The notes under the pieces are model-generated. The model ran no database searches. It had not been told where the DNA came from and saw only the letters and a list, made by a program, of their open reading frames with translations. 64,000 nt of DNA, taken from contig JAIYAY010000009.1 of NCBI GenBank assembly GCA_027488785.1, positions 124,001-188,000 of the forward strand, given 5' to 3'. Source of the DNA: Sphingomonadales bacterium. Its GTDB lineage: Bacteria > Pseudomonadota > Alphaproteobacteria > Sphingomonadales > Sphingomonadaceae. How positions within the stretch are numbered: the stretch's first letter is position 1; each line of letters opens with the position of its first letter. Below are positions 37,941 through 47,836 of the stretch, in pieces. A program made the translations under genes and the position numbers.

Positions 37941-40265
37941 TCAATCAAATTGATTGTTCCGTGGAAATCCCTGCGGCGGCAATCGGCCAGCGGCACCGCG
38001 TGCAACCCGCCATAATGACATGTCATTCTCTGTCCGCATCCGCCCACTGTCACCGCCCATGGTCCAGCTGAGTCCTTCGCTCATGCGGAAACAAACCGCA
38101 TCAGCAAGGCCGCCGTCCTTATATCGCTGCAAGGTAACGCCCTGCCCTTTAGACATTTCGGGGATTTCGGACATTGGGAACACGACCAGTTTGCGGTTAT
38201 CGCCTACCACGGCAACGTACTGATCGCGTAAGACGGCCTCGTCCGCAGTTTCCGGCGGCGCGGGGCGGACGACCTTCAGCCGCGTGCCGGGCTTCAATGT
38301 GACAACGCCGCGTCCTTTTCGTGTCTCAGCGATAACGTCGCTCATGCGCGCAATGAAACCTTTTCCAGTGTTGGCAGCAAGCAACATCCGGCTATCGGCG
38401 ACCGCTGGGAAAACGGCGACTATATCGTTGCCCGCTTCAATATCGATCATCGTGCTCACCGGCTCACCGAACCCGCGCGCACCGGGAAGCTTGTCGGCAC
38501 CCAAGGTGTAAAAACGGCCATTCGCTGTAGCAATCAAGATCTTGTCTGTGGTCTGCGCATGGAAGGCGAAAGCAGGACCGTCCCCTTCCTTGAACTTGAA
38601 ATCCGCGCGAGCGGAAAGGTCAGCATGCCCCTTCATCGCCTTTATCCAGCCGCGCTTCGACATGATGACGGTCACGGGTTCGCGCTCTACAAAGGCTTCA
38701 AGCGAAATTTCGCGCGCTTGCCCAGCTACTTCCAAGCTTGTCCGGCGGCGACCAAGCGCCGTTTCTTCGGCGTAATTCTTACGCAGTGCCGACAGGTCTT
38801 TTTTCAAACGTTTCTTTTGGAGCGCAGGACTATCGATCAACTTTACCAAATCTTCTCGTTCGGCTTCTAATGCTTCAAGCTCGCGCCGCAGCTCCATTTC
38901 CTCAAGCCTACGCAGCGACCGCAAGCGCATGTTCAAGATGGCCTCAGCCTGACGGTCATTCAATTGGAATTCCGCCATCATGACGGGCTTAGGCTCGTCC
39001 TCGGTGCGGATAATCTCGATAATGCGGTCAAGATTAAGGAACGCAATGATATAGCCTTGAAGCAGCTCCAGCCGCGCGTCGATCTTCTCAAGCCGATGCT
39101 GAGACTTGCGGACAAGCACTTCAATCTGGTGCCGTAACCAGTGCAGCAAAACTTCGCCTAAGCTCATAACCTTGGGCGTGCGATCAGCATCCAAGACGTT
39201 CATGTTCAAAGAGAAGCGCGTTTCCAAATCGGTCAGGCGGAACAATGCGTTTTTCAGGTCATCAGGGTCAACATTACGGCTTTTCGGTACAAGCACAATG
39301 CGGACATGCTCGTCGCTTTCATCGCGAATGTCATCAAGAATGGGTAACTTCTTATCGGCAATGAGCTGTGCAATCTGTTCGATCAGCTTGCCCTTTTGCA
39401 CTTGATAGGGAATTTCAGATATGACCAGCTGCCATGTGCCGCCGGGCAGTTTTTCAACGCCGGTTGGTTCCCATCCTTTGTCATCCTGCCAACCATTAGA
39501 GAAACGCGCACGCACACGCATTGCGCCGCGACCCGAAGCATAAGCAGTGCTGATCACCGATGGGCTATCCACCAACACGCCGCCCGTCGCAAAATCAGGA
39601 CCGCGCACAATTTCCATCAATTGGTCATGACTGGCCTGCGGATTTTCAATCAACAGAATCGCCGCGTCAATAATCTCAGCGGCATTATGCGATGGAATGC
39701 TTGTCGCCATCCCTACGGCAATCCCGCTGGCTCCATTGGCTAGCAAGTTCGGGAAAAGGCCGGGCATGACCTCTGGCTCTTCATCTTCGCCATTATAGGT
39801 TGGCCGAAAATCGGTCGCATTTTCGTCGAGCCCGTTCATGAGCTCAATCGCCGTCTTTGTCAGCCGCGCCTCGGTGTAACGGTAGGCAGCCGCATTATCG
39901 CCGTCGATATTACCAAAATTGCCTTGTCCATCGACCAACGGGTAACGCAGCGAGAATGTCTGCGCGAGGCGGACCATCGCGTCATAAACAGACTGGTCGC
40001 CATGCGGGTGATATTTACCAATAACATCGCCGACGACGCGCGCGCATTTCTTATAGCCGCTAGCTGGATCAAGCTTTAACAGGCGCATCGCCCACAATAA
40101 ACGCCGGTGCACGGGCTTAAGCCCGTCACGCAAGTCCGGCAGCGAGCGCGCTGTAATTGTCGACATTGCATAGATCAGGTAACGTTCCGACAAAGCCGCA
40201 TCAAACGGCGCATCGACTATCGCGTCAAACGGATCTTCTGCTGGAGCATCGACAATATCAGACAT
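37941..40265 (-). CDS. parC: DNA topoisomerase IV subunit A
   Basis: The 774-residue breakage-reunion subunit of topoisomerase IV, which decatenates daughter chromosomes. MSTITARSLPDLRDGLKPVH and VVGDVIGKYHPHGD are the conserved head, and the catalytic tyrosine is Tyr130 in AAAYRYTEARLT. The C-terminal part carries beta-propeller blades (around residues 540-740). The quinolone-resistance region reads HPHGDQSVYDAM, with Gln91 at the position of Ser80 of E. coli ParC and Asp at that of Glu84. It is 7 times shorter in the C-terminal tail than GyrA and lacks the GyrA box, so ParC rather than GyrA. It is convergent with cca, 9 bases away. Confidence 0.95.
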   Translation of the reverse strand: MSDIVDAPAEDPFDAIVDAPFDAALSERYLIYAMSTITARSLPDLRDGLKPVHRRLLWAMRLLKLDPASGYKKCARVVGDVIGKYHPHGDQSVYDAMVRLAQTFSLRYPLVDGQGNFGNIDGDNAAAYRYTEARLTKTAIELMNGLDENATDFRPTYNGEDEEPEVMPGLFPNLLANGASGIAVGMATSIPSHNAAEIIDAAILLIENPQASHDQLMEIVRGPDFATGGVLVDSPSVISTAYASGRGAMRVRARFSNGWQDDKGWEPTGVEKLPGGTWQLVISEIPYQVQKGKLIEQIAQLIADKKLPILDDIRDESDEHVRIVLVPKSRNVDPDDLKNALFRLTDLETRFSLNMNVLDADRTPKVMSLGEVLLHWLRHQIEVLVRKSQHRLEKIDARLELLQGYIIAFLNLDRIIEIIRTEDEPKPVMMAEFQLNDRQAEAILNMRLRSLRRLEEMELRRELEALEAEREDLVKLIDSPALQKKRLKKDLSALRKNYAEETALGRRRTSLEVAGQAREISLEAFVEREPVTVIMSKRGWIKAMKGHADLSARADFKFKEGDGPAFAFHAQTTDKILIATANGRFYTLGADKLPGARGFGEPVSTMIDIEAGNDIVAVFPAVADSRMLLAANTGKGFIARMSDVIAETRKGRGVVTLKPGTRLKVVRPAPPETADEAVLRDQYVAVVGDNRKLVVFPMSEIPEMSKGQGVTLQRYKDGGLADAVCFRMSEGLSWTMGGDSGRMRTENDMSLWRVARGAAGRLPPQGFPRNNQFD

Positions 40266-40402
40266 GCATAAGCCGATAGCGGGCCAGCCCTTAGTCGAAA
40301 AGCAGCGATTTCAGCAATCCACAGCTAAATGCAATTTTTAGATTATATTCGACTATAGACGCGTTGCTACAAAGCCACACATCCATGGCAAAATATTTCA
40401 AT

Positions 40403-40425
40403 TTTACGTCTTTACTGGACTTTAC
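40403..40425. promoter_or_regulatory. Three TTTAC direct repeats upstream of the TonB receptor
   Basis: TTTAC occurs at 40403, 40411 and 40421, spaced 8 and 10 bases, in the 219-base space between divergent parC and the receptor gene. This may be an activator or repressor binding site for the receptor. The repeats are short and AT-rich, so chance is possible. Confidence 0.3.
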
Positions 40426-40484
40426 GCTTTAAAATGCCAGATTCACGGCAATCATTCAAATTATGCATAGATCGGGGAAATAGA

Positions 40485-43106
40485 ATGAAGACGCATAAGA
40501 TAATTTCAGCACTGGCAGTGACGGTTTCGACTACTGCTCTTTTTGTAGCCGCAGCAAATCCAGCCTTTGCTCAAGACAGCGCACCGCAAGATTCCGTCGC
40601 TGAAGAAGCGACTGGCGTAGATGCGATTATCGTTACCGGCACACGCCGTACCGACCGCACCGTCGCCGATAGTACCGTTCCCGTGGACATCATTTCAGCT
40701 GATGCATTGTTAAACAGCGGCCAGACCGAAACAAACAAATTGCTGAACCAGCTTGTGCCATCGTTCAACTTTCCGCAGCCGTCACTGACGGATGGAACGG
40801 ACTCATTGCGCCCTGCAACACTGCGCGGCCTTGCGCCCGATCAGGTTCTGGTGCTGGTCAATGGCAAGCGCCGTCACCAGTCTGCCCTCGTCAACTTGAA
40901 CGGCTCTGTTGGCCGTGGTTCGACCGCCGTCGATCTTAACACTATTCCGCCACTGGCCATTGAACGCCTCGAAGTGCTGCGCGACGGTGCTGCTTCGCAA
41001 TATGGCTCCGATGCTATTGCTGGCGTCATCAACATCCAGTTGAAAAAAGGCATGGGCGGCCGTGCGCAGGCAACATTTGGCAAGTACATCACCGAGATGG
41101 AAGATGTTGGCCAAGTGAACACCGTGTCGCTGACAACTGGCTTGTCTGACAACCCGACGATCACATACACTGGCGAAGACCGTAAACGGAACGACGGCGA
41201 TACATATACATTCGCTTCGAACTTTGGGCTGCCATTGGGTGAAAGCGGTTATTTGAACCTTACAGCGGAGTATAAGGACCGCTCACCTACCAACCGTTCC
41301 GGACCAGACATCCGCCGCAATTATTTCGCAGCGGGCGATCCACGCGAAACGACATTTAACCGTTATGCCCACCGTTATGGCGATGGTGTTTCCAAAGACC
41401 TGAACTTCTTCATTAATGCGGGCTATGAGTTTTCCGATACTGCCGAATTCTATACATTCGGCAGCTATGGTGTTCGCGATGGCAATGGCGCAGGTTTCTA
41501 CCGCCGCTCTTCCGACGTACGTAACCGCGACTGGGCGGCATCGACCACCAGCTTCGTCCCTCTCTACGCAGACGGCTTCTTGCCCCTGATCGCCAGTAAC
41601 ATTGTTGATATTTCCGCTGCCGCTGGCCTTCGTGGCGCAATGAGCGGATGGGATTATGATCTCTCGGCGATCTACGGATCGAACAGCTTGGATTACACGA
41701 TCGAAAACACGGTCAACACGTCGTTGGGCGGCGTAGCCAGCGCCCGCCGTTTCTATTCAGGTGGGCTTCGGTCGGGTCAAACCTCGATTAACCTCGACAT
41801 GCGCCGTGATTTGAACATCGGCATCGGCAAGAGCGTTTCTTTCGCTTTTGGTGGTGAATATCGCAATGAAAACTACAAGATTGTTGCGGGCGAATTGCAA
41901 AGCTACGTCAACGGTCCGTTTTCAGCAGCGCCATTCAATGCTGCAGGCGGCGCGCAGGTGTTCCCTGGCTTCCGTCCAGCCAACCAAACCGACGTTTCGC
42001 GTGACAGCTTTGCGGGCTACGCCGAACTCGATGCGGATCTTACGGACCAGTTGACGCTCCAATTGGCTGGCCGTTACGAGCATTTCAGTGACTTTGGCGA
42101 CACTATCAATGGTAAAGCGGCTGCGCGTTTTGAAGTGATTGATGGCGTTTCATTGCGCGGTTCGGTTTCAACCGGTTTCCGCGCGCCCAGCCTTGCGCAG
42201 CAATCTTATTCTGCAACATCCACGAATAATGTCGGCGGTGTCTTGATTGAAATCGGAACATTCCCTGTGTCGTCGTCAGTTGCTGTCGCCTTGGGTGCAC
42301 AACCTCTGAAACCAGAAAAGTCTGTCAATCTGGGCGCAGGTGTTACTTTTACGCCGATTAGCGGACTGAGCATTACTGCGGATTACTATAACATCCAGAT
42401 TGACGACCGCATCACGCTGACCGAAAACCTACAGGGTTCAGATGTTCTAGCATTGCTATCCGCAGCAAGCGTTACCGGCGTCAGCTCGGCTCGCTTCTTC
42501 ATCAACGGTATCGATACCAAGACGACCGGCCTCGATGTTGTCGCAAGCTACCGCGTCCCAGACTTTGGTCTCGGCCAATTCCGTGTGAGCGTTGGTTATA
42601 ACTTGAATGATACGAAAATCACCGATCGCCGGGTATTTTCTGGTTTCACCGCGCAACGGTTGTTCGCACGTCAGGAAAGCTTCCGCCTCACCGAAGGGCA
42701 ACCCAAGAACAAACTCAACGTTGGCCTTGACTGGGATTATGATAACTTCGGTGTAACGCTACGCACCAACCGTTATGGTGAAGTGTTCTTGCCGAGCGCC
42801 TTCACAACTGTAACCGGAACTAACCCCACAAGCGATATCACAAAAGCTCCAGGCACTGTTCCAGGTGACATTTTCTTGTCGCCCAAATGGGTCACAGATC
42901 TCGAGTTCCGCTTTAAACCGGTGGAATCGGTCTCAGTGGCATTTGGTGCAAACAACCTTCTCGACACATATCCAGATCGTCTGCCTTTTGGCACAGTGGA
43001 TGGCGTGAACTATGGCTTTAATAACGCCTTCTTGCCCTATAGCTCACAATCGCCATTCGGCTTCAGCGGACGGTTTGTTTACGGTCGTGTGTCGATCGAT
43101 TTCTAA
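40485..43106 (+). CDS. TonB-dependent outer membrane receptor
   Basis: An 873-residue outer membrane transporter that takes up a large substrate with energy from TonB. The signal peptide is residues 1-29, ending PAFA before QDS. A TonB box-like DAIIVTGTRR comes near residue 47, then the plug domain with LLNQLVPSFNFPQPSLTDG, LRPATLRGLAPDQVLVLVNG and YGSDAIAGVINIQLKKG. The beta-barrel has many alternating strands and ends with VYGRVSIDF, terminal Phe as usual. ATG 40485 has GGGGA ahead. The substrate cannot be told from sequence; iron chelate or plant-derived carbohydrate compounds are usual for this group in sphingomonads. A terminator follows. Confidence 0.94.
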   Translation: MKTHKIISALAVTVSTTALFVAAANPAFAQDSAPQDSVAEEATGVDAIIVTGTRRTDRTVADSTVPVDIISADALLNSGQTETNKLLNQLVPSFNFPQPSLTDGTDSLRPATLRGLAPDQVLVLVNGKRRHQSALVNLNGSVGRGSTAVDLNTIPPLAIERLEVLRDGAASQYGSDAIAGVINIQLKKGMGGRAQATFGKYITEMEDVGQVNTVSLTTGLSDNPTITYTGEDRKRNDGDTYTFASNFGLPLGESGYLNLTAEYKDRSPTNRSGPDIRRNYFAAGDPRETTFNRYAHRYGDGVSKDLNFFINAGYEFSDTAEFYTFGSYGVRDGNGAGFYRRSSDVRNRDWAASTTSFVPLYADGFLPLIASNIVDISAAAGLRGAMSGWDYDLSAIYGSNSLDYTIENTVNTSLGGVASARRFYSGGLRSGQTSINLDMRRDLNIGIGKSVSFAFGGEYRNENYKIVAGELQSYVNGPFSAAPFNAAGGAQVFPGFRPANQTDVSRDSFAGYAELDADLTDQLTLQLAGRYEHFSDFGDTINGKAAARFEVIDGVSLRGSVSTGFRAPSLAQQSYSATSTNNVGGVLIEIGTFPVSSSVAVALGAQPLKPEKSVNLGAGVTFTPISGLSITADYYNIQIDDRITLTENLQGSDVLALLSAASVTGVSSARFFINGIDTKTTGLDVVASYRVPDFGLGQFRVSVGYNLNDTKITDRRVFSGFTAQRLFARQESFRLTEGQPKNKLNVGLDWDYDNFGVTLRTNRYGEVFLPSAFTTVTGTNPTSDITKAPGTVPGDIFLSPKWVTDLEFRFKPVESVSVAFGANNLLDTYPDRLPFGTVDGVNYGFNNAFLPYSSQSPFGFSGRFVYGRVSIDF

Positions 43107-43129
43107 ACGCTTAAGAAGCTGAACAAGTA

Positions 43130-43162
43130 GGGCGCGGCATAAAACCCGCGCCCTTCTTTTTT
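43130..43162 (+). terminator. Rho-independent terminator after the TonB receptor
   Basis: GGGCGCGG (43130-43137) pairs with CCGCGCCC (43146-43153), followed by TTCTTTTTT. It starts 24 bases after the stop codon and separates the receptor from purB. Confidence 0.9.
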
Positions 43163-43237
43163 GCCATGCGTTTTGACGCCCAACGGTGCGCCTGCTAACG
43201 GAACCACGACTCCCGTACCCAGCAGAAAGCGTTTCAC

Positions 43238-44548
43238 ATGATCCCACGTTATTCCCGCCCCGATATGGTCAAGATTTGGGAGCCGGAAAACCGTTTCCGC
43301 ATTTGGTTCGAAATTGAGGCACATGCTACAGATGCTCTGGCCAAACGCGGCGTGGTGCCAGAAGCTGCCGCCCAAGCCTTGTGGAAATGGTGGGATACAA
43401 ACCCGACCATCGACGTCGCGGCCATCGACGCCATCGAAGCGGTGACCAAGCATGACGTAATCGCGTTCCTGACCTGGGTTGCCGAACAAGTCGGCGACGA
43501 GGCGCGCTTCATGCATCAAGGCATGACGTCTTCCGACGTTCTAGATACCTGCCTTGCCGTCCAATTGACGCAAGCGACAGACCTTTTGCTGGCCGACATG
43601 GACGCACTTCTCGCCGCCATCAAAACGCGCGCGATGGAGCATAAGTTTACGCCAACCATCGGCCGCAGCCATGGCATACACGCCGAACCCGTCACCTTTG
43701 GTATGAAGCTAGCGCAAGCTTATGCTGAATTTGCCCGTGGTCGCGAACGATTGGTCGCAGCACGCGCCGAAATAGCGACCTGTGCGATTTCCGGCGCCGT
43801 CGGCACCTTCGCCAATATCGACCCGGAAGTAGAGGCACATGTCGCTGCCAAACTGGGCCTTGCTGTAGAGCCCGTATCTACACAGGTCATCCCCCGCGAC
43901 CGTCACGCCATGTATTTTGCCACTTTGGGTGTCATCGCCTCATCGATTGAGCGTCTGGCAACCGAAGTCCGCCATTTGCAGCGCACCGAAGTCCTGGAGG
44001 CAGAAGAATATTTCTCGCCGGGTCAAAAGGGCAGCTCGGCCATGCCGCATAAGCGCAACCCTGTTCTCACCGAAAACCTGACGGGCCTTGCCCGTATGGT
44101 GCGTGGCTATGTCACTCCCGCGCTCGAAAATGTCGCTTTGTGGCATGAACGCGACATCAGCCATTCAAGCGTAGAGCGTTATATCGGCCCTGATGCCACC
44201 ATCACGCTCGATTTCGCTTTGGGCCGCCTGACAGGTGTCATCGACAAGTTGATGATCTACCCAGAGCGGATGCAAAAGAATCTTGATCGCATGGGTGGGC
44301 TTGTCCATTCGCAGCGCGTACTGCTGGCGCTGACGCAAGCGGGTATCAGCCGTGAAGACAGCTACCGCATCGTGCAACGCAACGCGATGAAGGTGTGGGA
44401 GTCGGATGGCGCAGAATCGCTGATGGAACTGCTAAAGGCGGACGTGGATGTCACCGCAAAAATGACCGCATCGGAGATCGAAGATCGCTTTAATCTTGAT
44501 TATCATTTCAAGCACATCGATACAATTTTCGATCGCGTATTTGGCTAA
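43238..44548 (+). CDS. purB: Adenylosuccinate lyase
   Basis: A 436-residue purine synthesis enzyme, acting both on SAICAR and on adenylosuccinate to release fumarate. The signature SSAMPHKRNP lies near residues 264-274. Other blocks are GMTSSDVLDTCLAVQL, IGRSHGIHAEPVTFGMKLA (catalytic His) and the ERDISHSSVERYIGPDATI region. Length is normal for the short bacterial type. It is a single gene, after the receptor terminator and about 100 bases before lapA. Confidence 0.97.
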   Translation: MIPRYSRPDMVKIWEPENRFRIWFEIEAHATDALAKRGVVPEAAAQALWKWWDTNPTIDVAAIDAIEAVTKHDVIAFLTWVAEQVGDEARFMHQGMTSSDVLDTCLAVQLTQATDLLLADMDALLAAIKTRAMEHKFTPTIGRSHGIHAEPVTFGMKLAQAYAEFARGRERLVAARAEIATCAISGAVGTFANIDPEVEAHVAAKLGLAVEPVSTQVIPRDRHAMYFATLGVIASSIERLATEVRHLQRTEVLEAEEYFSPGQKGSSAMPHKRNPVLTENLTGLARMVRGYVTPALENVALWHERDISHSSVERYIGPDATITLDFALGRLTGVIDKLMIYPERMQKNLDRMGGLVHSQRVLLALTQAGISREDSYRIVQRNAMKVWESDGAESLMELLKADVDVTAKMTASEIEDRFNLDYHFKHIDTIFDRVFG

Positions 44549-44650
44549 ACACCCGTCGCTTGTTCGAAGCATATTCGAGGAAAAGACACTAACCCCTACC
44601 CAAAGGGGGAAAGTTTCCTTAAGCTGTGCTTGAAAAGGAGAAGCCGCACG

Positions 44651-44950
44651 ATGCGATTTCTAAAAACGCTGATTTGGGTCACCATCATTATCGGGTTGAT
44701 TGTCTTCGCAACCAACAATTGGGCTCCTGTATCGGTCAGCCTTTGGGGCGGACTTCGCCTCGATACCAAATTACCGGCTTTAGTTGTTGTCGCATTCCTG
44801 CTTGGATTTTTGCCATTATACCTTTTGCATCGTACACAAGTGTGGCGCCTGAAGCGGCGCATATTGACGTTGGAGGGTAACCAGCACACATCAGCTTTCC
44901 CGCCACCAGCCTCTCCTCCCCCAGCTTACACTGCTGTGGATACGATATGA
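44651..44950 (+). CDS. lapA: LapA-domain membrane protein
   Basis: A 99-residue inner-membrane protein with two hydrophobic segments (FLKTLIWVTIIIGLIVFATN and ALVVVAFLLGFLPLYLLH) separated by the NWAPVSVSLWGGLRLDTKLP loop, which is the LapA/DUF1049 pattern. Its E. coli homologue works with LapB in control of lipopolysaccharide synthesis. No LapB is adjacent, so the role here is uncertain. A cytoplasmic basic stretch (HRTQVWRLKRRIL) and a proline-rich tail follow. ATG 44651 is chosen because AAGGAG lies 10 bases ahead; the in-frame TTG at 44630 precedes that site. The stop overlaps pyrF in an ATGA. Confidence 0.9.
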   Translation: MRFLKTLIWVTIIIGLIVFATNNWAPVSVSLWGGLRLDTKLPALVVVAFLLGFLPLYLLHRTQVWRLKRRILTLEGNQHTSAFPPPASPPPAYTAVDTI

Positions 44951-45621
44951 CCAACCCGATCTTCGTCGCCATCGACACGCCTTATCTTGAAGACGCGCTG
45001 GAATTGACCCGTCGTATCAAGGGACAAGTTGGCGGGATAAAGCTCGGTCTCGAATTTTTCTGCGCCAATGGGCATCATGGCGTGCATGAGGTGCAGAAAC
45101 TAGGTCTGCCGATTTTTCTGGATCTAAAACTGCACGACATTCCCAATACGGTTGCCAAGGCTATGCAGGCAATCAATGTGCTTGAACCCGCCATCGTGAC
45201 CATACACGCCGCGGGTGGCCGCGCGATGATGGAGGATGCCAAAGCCGCCGCAGGCTTACATACCAAAGTGGTCGCGGTGACCGTGCTGACCAGCCTGGAC
45301 GACCATGATCTGAACCGAGTTGGCGTATCGGACAGCGCCGAGCTTCAAGTAGCCCGCTTGGCGGCACTCGCGCAGGAAGCTGGTCTCGACGGCATTGTTT
45401 GCTCAGGACATGAAGTTAAGGCCGCGAAAAAAGCGTGGAACGAAGGTTTCTTCGTCGTCCCCGGTCTTCGCCCCGCTGGCGGAACCGCAGCCGACCAGAA
45501 ACGCACTGTGACGCCCAGACAGGCTCGTGACGATGGTGCAAGCGTTTTGGTCATTGGGAGACCAATCACCCAGGCCGAAAGCCCAGACGAAGCCGCACGG
45601 GCGATTTTGGGTACGCTTTAA
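44947..45621 (+). CDS. pyrF: Orotidine 5'-phosphate decarboxylase
   Basis: A 224-residue TIM-barrel enzyme making UMP from OMP, the last step of pyrimidine synthesis. The catalytic DLKLHD motif covers residues 59-64 (Asp59, Lys61, Asp64). VGGIKLGLEFFCANG precedes it, and the phosphate site VVPGLRPAGGTAADQKR and VLVIGRPITQAESP close the active site. Length is typical. It is translationally coupled to lapA. A repeat cluster follows before trpF. Confidence 0.96.
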   Translation: MTNPIFVAIDTPYLEDALELTRRIKGQVGGIKLGLEFFCANGHHGVHEVQKLGLPIFLDLKLHDIPNTVAKAMQAINVLEPAIVTIHAAGGRAMMEDAKAAAGLHTKVVAVTVLTSLDDHDLNRVGVSDSAELQVARLAALAQEAGLDGIVCSGHEVKAAKKAWNEGFFVVPGLRPAGGTAADQKRTVTPRQARDDGASVLVIGRPITQAESPDEAARAILGTL

Positions 45622-45635
45622 GTCATTTAAATTCC

Positions 45636-45855
45636 CCGTCATGCTTAACTTCTGTTGGCTTTTTCAGCCTTCGGTTCCAGCATCCATCGCGCCGCCGCTT
45701 CCTATATTTCGTTAGAAAAATGGACCCTGAAACAAGTTCAGGGTGAAGCATCTTTCGAATTTGCCTGGGCTATTCCAGATATCGTCATCCCGAACTCGTT
45801 TCGGGATAACACGCAATGGCAGTTCGTTGTGCTAAAACAAGTTCAGCATGACGGG
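45636..45855. repeat. Cluster of palindromic REP-like repeats between pyrF and trpF
   Basis: At least three palindromic units: CCTGAAACAAGTTCAGG with flanks at 45720-45746, ATCCCGAACTCGTTTCGGGAT at 45785-45806 and a half unit AAACAAGTTCAGCATGACGG at 45835-45854. A degenerate facing unit, with an interruption, starts at 45636 (CCGTCATGCTTAACTT). The outermost ends CCGTCATGCT and AGCATGACGG are complementary, so the whole block may fold as one. Similar units occur at 47768 and 49521. Confidence 0.8.
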
Positions 45856-45883
45856 AGCGCAAGGGTCGGCTATTAGGCCCTAT

Positions 45884-46525
45884 ATGAGCACACAGATAAA
45901 AATTTGCGGACTTAGGGACGAAAATGCTGTCGATGCCGCCGCCAGAGCGGGCGCATCGCATATCGGCCTCGTCCATTTCGACAAAAGCCCGCGCCATGTC
46001 GGGCTAGAACAAGCCGCAGCGTTGCGGATGCGCGCGCCAGCCAGCTTGAAGGTTGTTCTGTTGCTGGTGAACACCGAACCTGACCTTTCCGCCAAGGCTA
46101 TTGAAGTCATCAAACCGGACATCGTCCAATTCCACGGATCAGAGACCCCACAAATGCTCCGCATCCTGAAAAGCACCGCGGACATCGAAATCTGGAAGGC
46201 ATTTGGTGTTCGGGATGCGGCATCGCTCAAAGCTGCGGATGAATATATCGATGCGGCAGATTTCATCTTGTTTGATGCACCCGCGCAGGCTTTGCCTGGC
46301 GGCACCGGCACGCGCTTTGACTGGTCATTGCTGATTGAACACACACACAAGCTACCTTGGGGCCTTGCAGGCGGTCTGACCCCCGACAATGTAAAGGAAG
46401 CTTTGCGCCAAACGCGCGCGCAATTGGTCGACACATCTTCGGGTGTAGAATCCGCGCCGGGCATCAAGGATGTGGACAAGATTGCGGCCTTCTGCCAAGC
46501 GGTGCGCGACCATGACAATCGCTGA
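45884..46525 (+). CDS. trpF: Phosphoribosylanthranilate isomerase
   Basis: A 213-residue TIM-barrel enzyme of tryptophan synthesis. [19 protein letters not shown] at residues 5-23 carries the catalytic Cys, and [35 protein letters not shown] (catalytic Asp region) and [17 protein letters not shown] with [12 protein letters not shown] are the other conserved parts. ATG 45884 is chosen because the family starts here; an upstream frame through the repeat has no support. Its end overlaps trpB by 14 bases. A repeat cluster separates it from pyrF, though the gene order itself is usual. Confidence 0.96.
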   Translation: MSTQIKICGLRDENAVDAAARAGASHIGLVHFDKSPRHVGLEQAAALRMRAPASLKVVLLLVNTEPDLSAKAIEVIKPDIVQFHGSETPQMLRILKSTADIEIWKAFGVRDAASLKAADEYIDAADFILFDAPAQALPGGTGTRFDWSLLIEHTHKLPWGLAGGLTPDNVKEALRQTRAQLVDTSSGVESAPGIKDVDKIAAFCQAVRDHDNR

Positions 46526-47753
46526 ACCCATTCCGAACTCTCTTCGTAACCAACCCGACGAACGCGGCCATTTTGGTCAATTCGGCGGGCGCTATGTGGC
46601 CGAAACGCTCATGCCGCTCGTGCTTGATCTGGAACGCGAATATCGCGCAGCCCAGCAGGACCCTGCCTTTGCAGCGCAGTTCGATGATCTGCTAGAACAT
46701 TATGTAGGCCGCCCGTCGCCGCTTTATTATGCGGAGCGTCTGACCGAAGAAGTCCGCAAAAACGCGCCAGCAGGCAAAGGCGCGCAAATCTGGTTCAAGC
46801 GTGATGAATTGAACCATACCGGGGCACATAAGATCAACAATTGCATTGGTCAGATTTTGCTCGCCATTCGTATGGGCAAGACGCGTATCATCGCGGAAAC
46901 CGGCGCGGGTCAACATGGCGTTGCCACGGCAACCGTCTGCGCTCGTTTTGGCTTGCCCTGCTTCATCTATATGGGCGCCAAGGACATTGAACGGCAACAG
47001 CCAAATGTGTTCCGCATGCGTTTGTTGGGCGCGGAGGTCATTCCCGTCACCAGTGGCGCAGGTACGTTGAAGGACGCGATGAACGAAGGGCTGCGCGACT
47101 GGGTCGCCAATGTTCATGACACTTTCTACATTATCGGCACGGCAGCTGGTCCACATCCTTATCCCGAGTTGGTCCGCGATTTTCAAAGCGTGATCGGCAA
47201 GGAAGCGCGTGCACAAATGCTGTCGCGCATCAATCGCCTGCCCAATTTGCTGGTTGCTGCTATTGGCGGTGGTTCGAATGCAATAGGTCTGTTCCATCCC
47301 TTTTTGGATGACAAGGACGTTGCCATGCTCGGTATTGAGGCGGCGGGCCACGGCCTTAACGCCGAACATGCCGCAAGCCTTGCCGGCGGTCGCCCCGGCG
47401 TCCTGCATGGCAACAAAACGTACCTATTGCAGGACGAAGACGGCCAGATTGCCGAAGCGCATTCCATCTCGGCAGGTTTGGACTATCCCGGCATTGGTCC
47501 TGAGCATAGCTGGCTCAAGGAAATTGGCCGTGTCCGCTACGACAGCGTTACCGACAAAGAGGCGCTGGCGGCATTCCAATTGCTGTGCCGCACCGAAGGC
47601 ATCATTCCGGCACTAGAGCCAGCCCACGCCATCGCCGCAGTTGAGCGTGAAGCCAAGAAGATGGACCGGGACCAGATCATATTGGCGAACCTTTGTGGAC
47701 GTGGGGACAAGGATATCTTCACCGTCGCCGAGGCTTTGGGGACGTCGATATGA
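46512..47753 (+). CDS. trpB: Tryptophan synthase beta chain
   Basis: The 413-residue PLP-dependent subunit joining indole and serine. The Schiff-base lysine is Lys107 in [10 protein letters not shown]; the glycine loop [13 protein letters not shown] and [17 protein letters not shown] are conserved, and the C-terminal [12 protein letters not shown] ends the family sequence. ATG 46512 lies inside the end of trpF (14-base overlap); this frame also gives the usual N-terminus ([20 protein letters not shown]). A palindromic repeat lies between it and trpA, so the usual tight link of trpB and trpA is stretched to 97 bases. Confidence 0.98.
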   Translation: MTIAEPIPNSLRNQPDERGHFGQFGGRYVAETLMPLVLDLEREYRAAQQDPAFAAQFDDLLEHYVGRPSPLYYAERLTEEVRKNAPAGKGAQIWFKRDELNHTGAHKINNCIGQILLAIRMGKTRIIAETGAGQHGVATATVCARFGLPCFIYMGAKDIERQQPNVFRMRLLGAEVIPVTSGAGTLKDAMNEGLRDWVANVHDTFYIIGTAAGPHPYPELVRDFQSVIGKEARAQMLSRINRLPNLLVAAIGGGSNAIGLFHPFLDDKDVAMLGIEAAGHGLNAEHAASLAGGRPGVLHGNKTYLLQDEDGQIAEAHSISAGLDYPGIGPEHSWLKEIGRVRYDSVTDKEALAAFQLLCRTEGIIPALEPAHAIAAVEREAKKMDRDQIILANLCGRGDKDIFTVAEALGTSI

Positions 47754-47767
47754 AAAGCACAATATTC

Positions 47768-47836
47768 GTCATCCTGAACTTGTTTCAGGATAACTTGCCA
47801 CTGTCGCTTGTTATCCCGAAACAAGTTCGGGATGAC
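47768..47836. repeat. Pair of REP-like palindromes between trpB and trpA
   Basis: GTCATCCTGAACTTGTTTCAGGAT (from 47768) and ATCCCGAAACAAGTTCGGGATGAC (to 47836) lie in inverted orientation, each palindromic in itself and complementary overall. They match the units at 45720 and 49521. A large cruciform or RNA hairpin within the trpB-trpA message is possible. Confidence 0.8.

Noticed and set aside
45622-45883. Small open frames within the pyrF-trpF spacer
   Set aside because: They run through palindromic repeats and have no ribosome-binding sites; the space is best read as a REP-like cluster.
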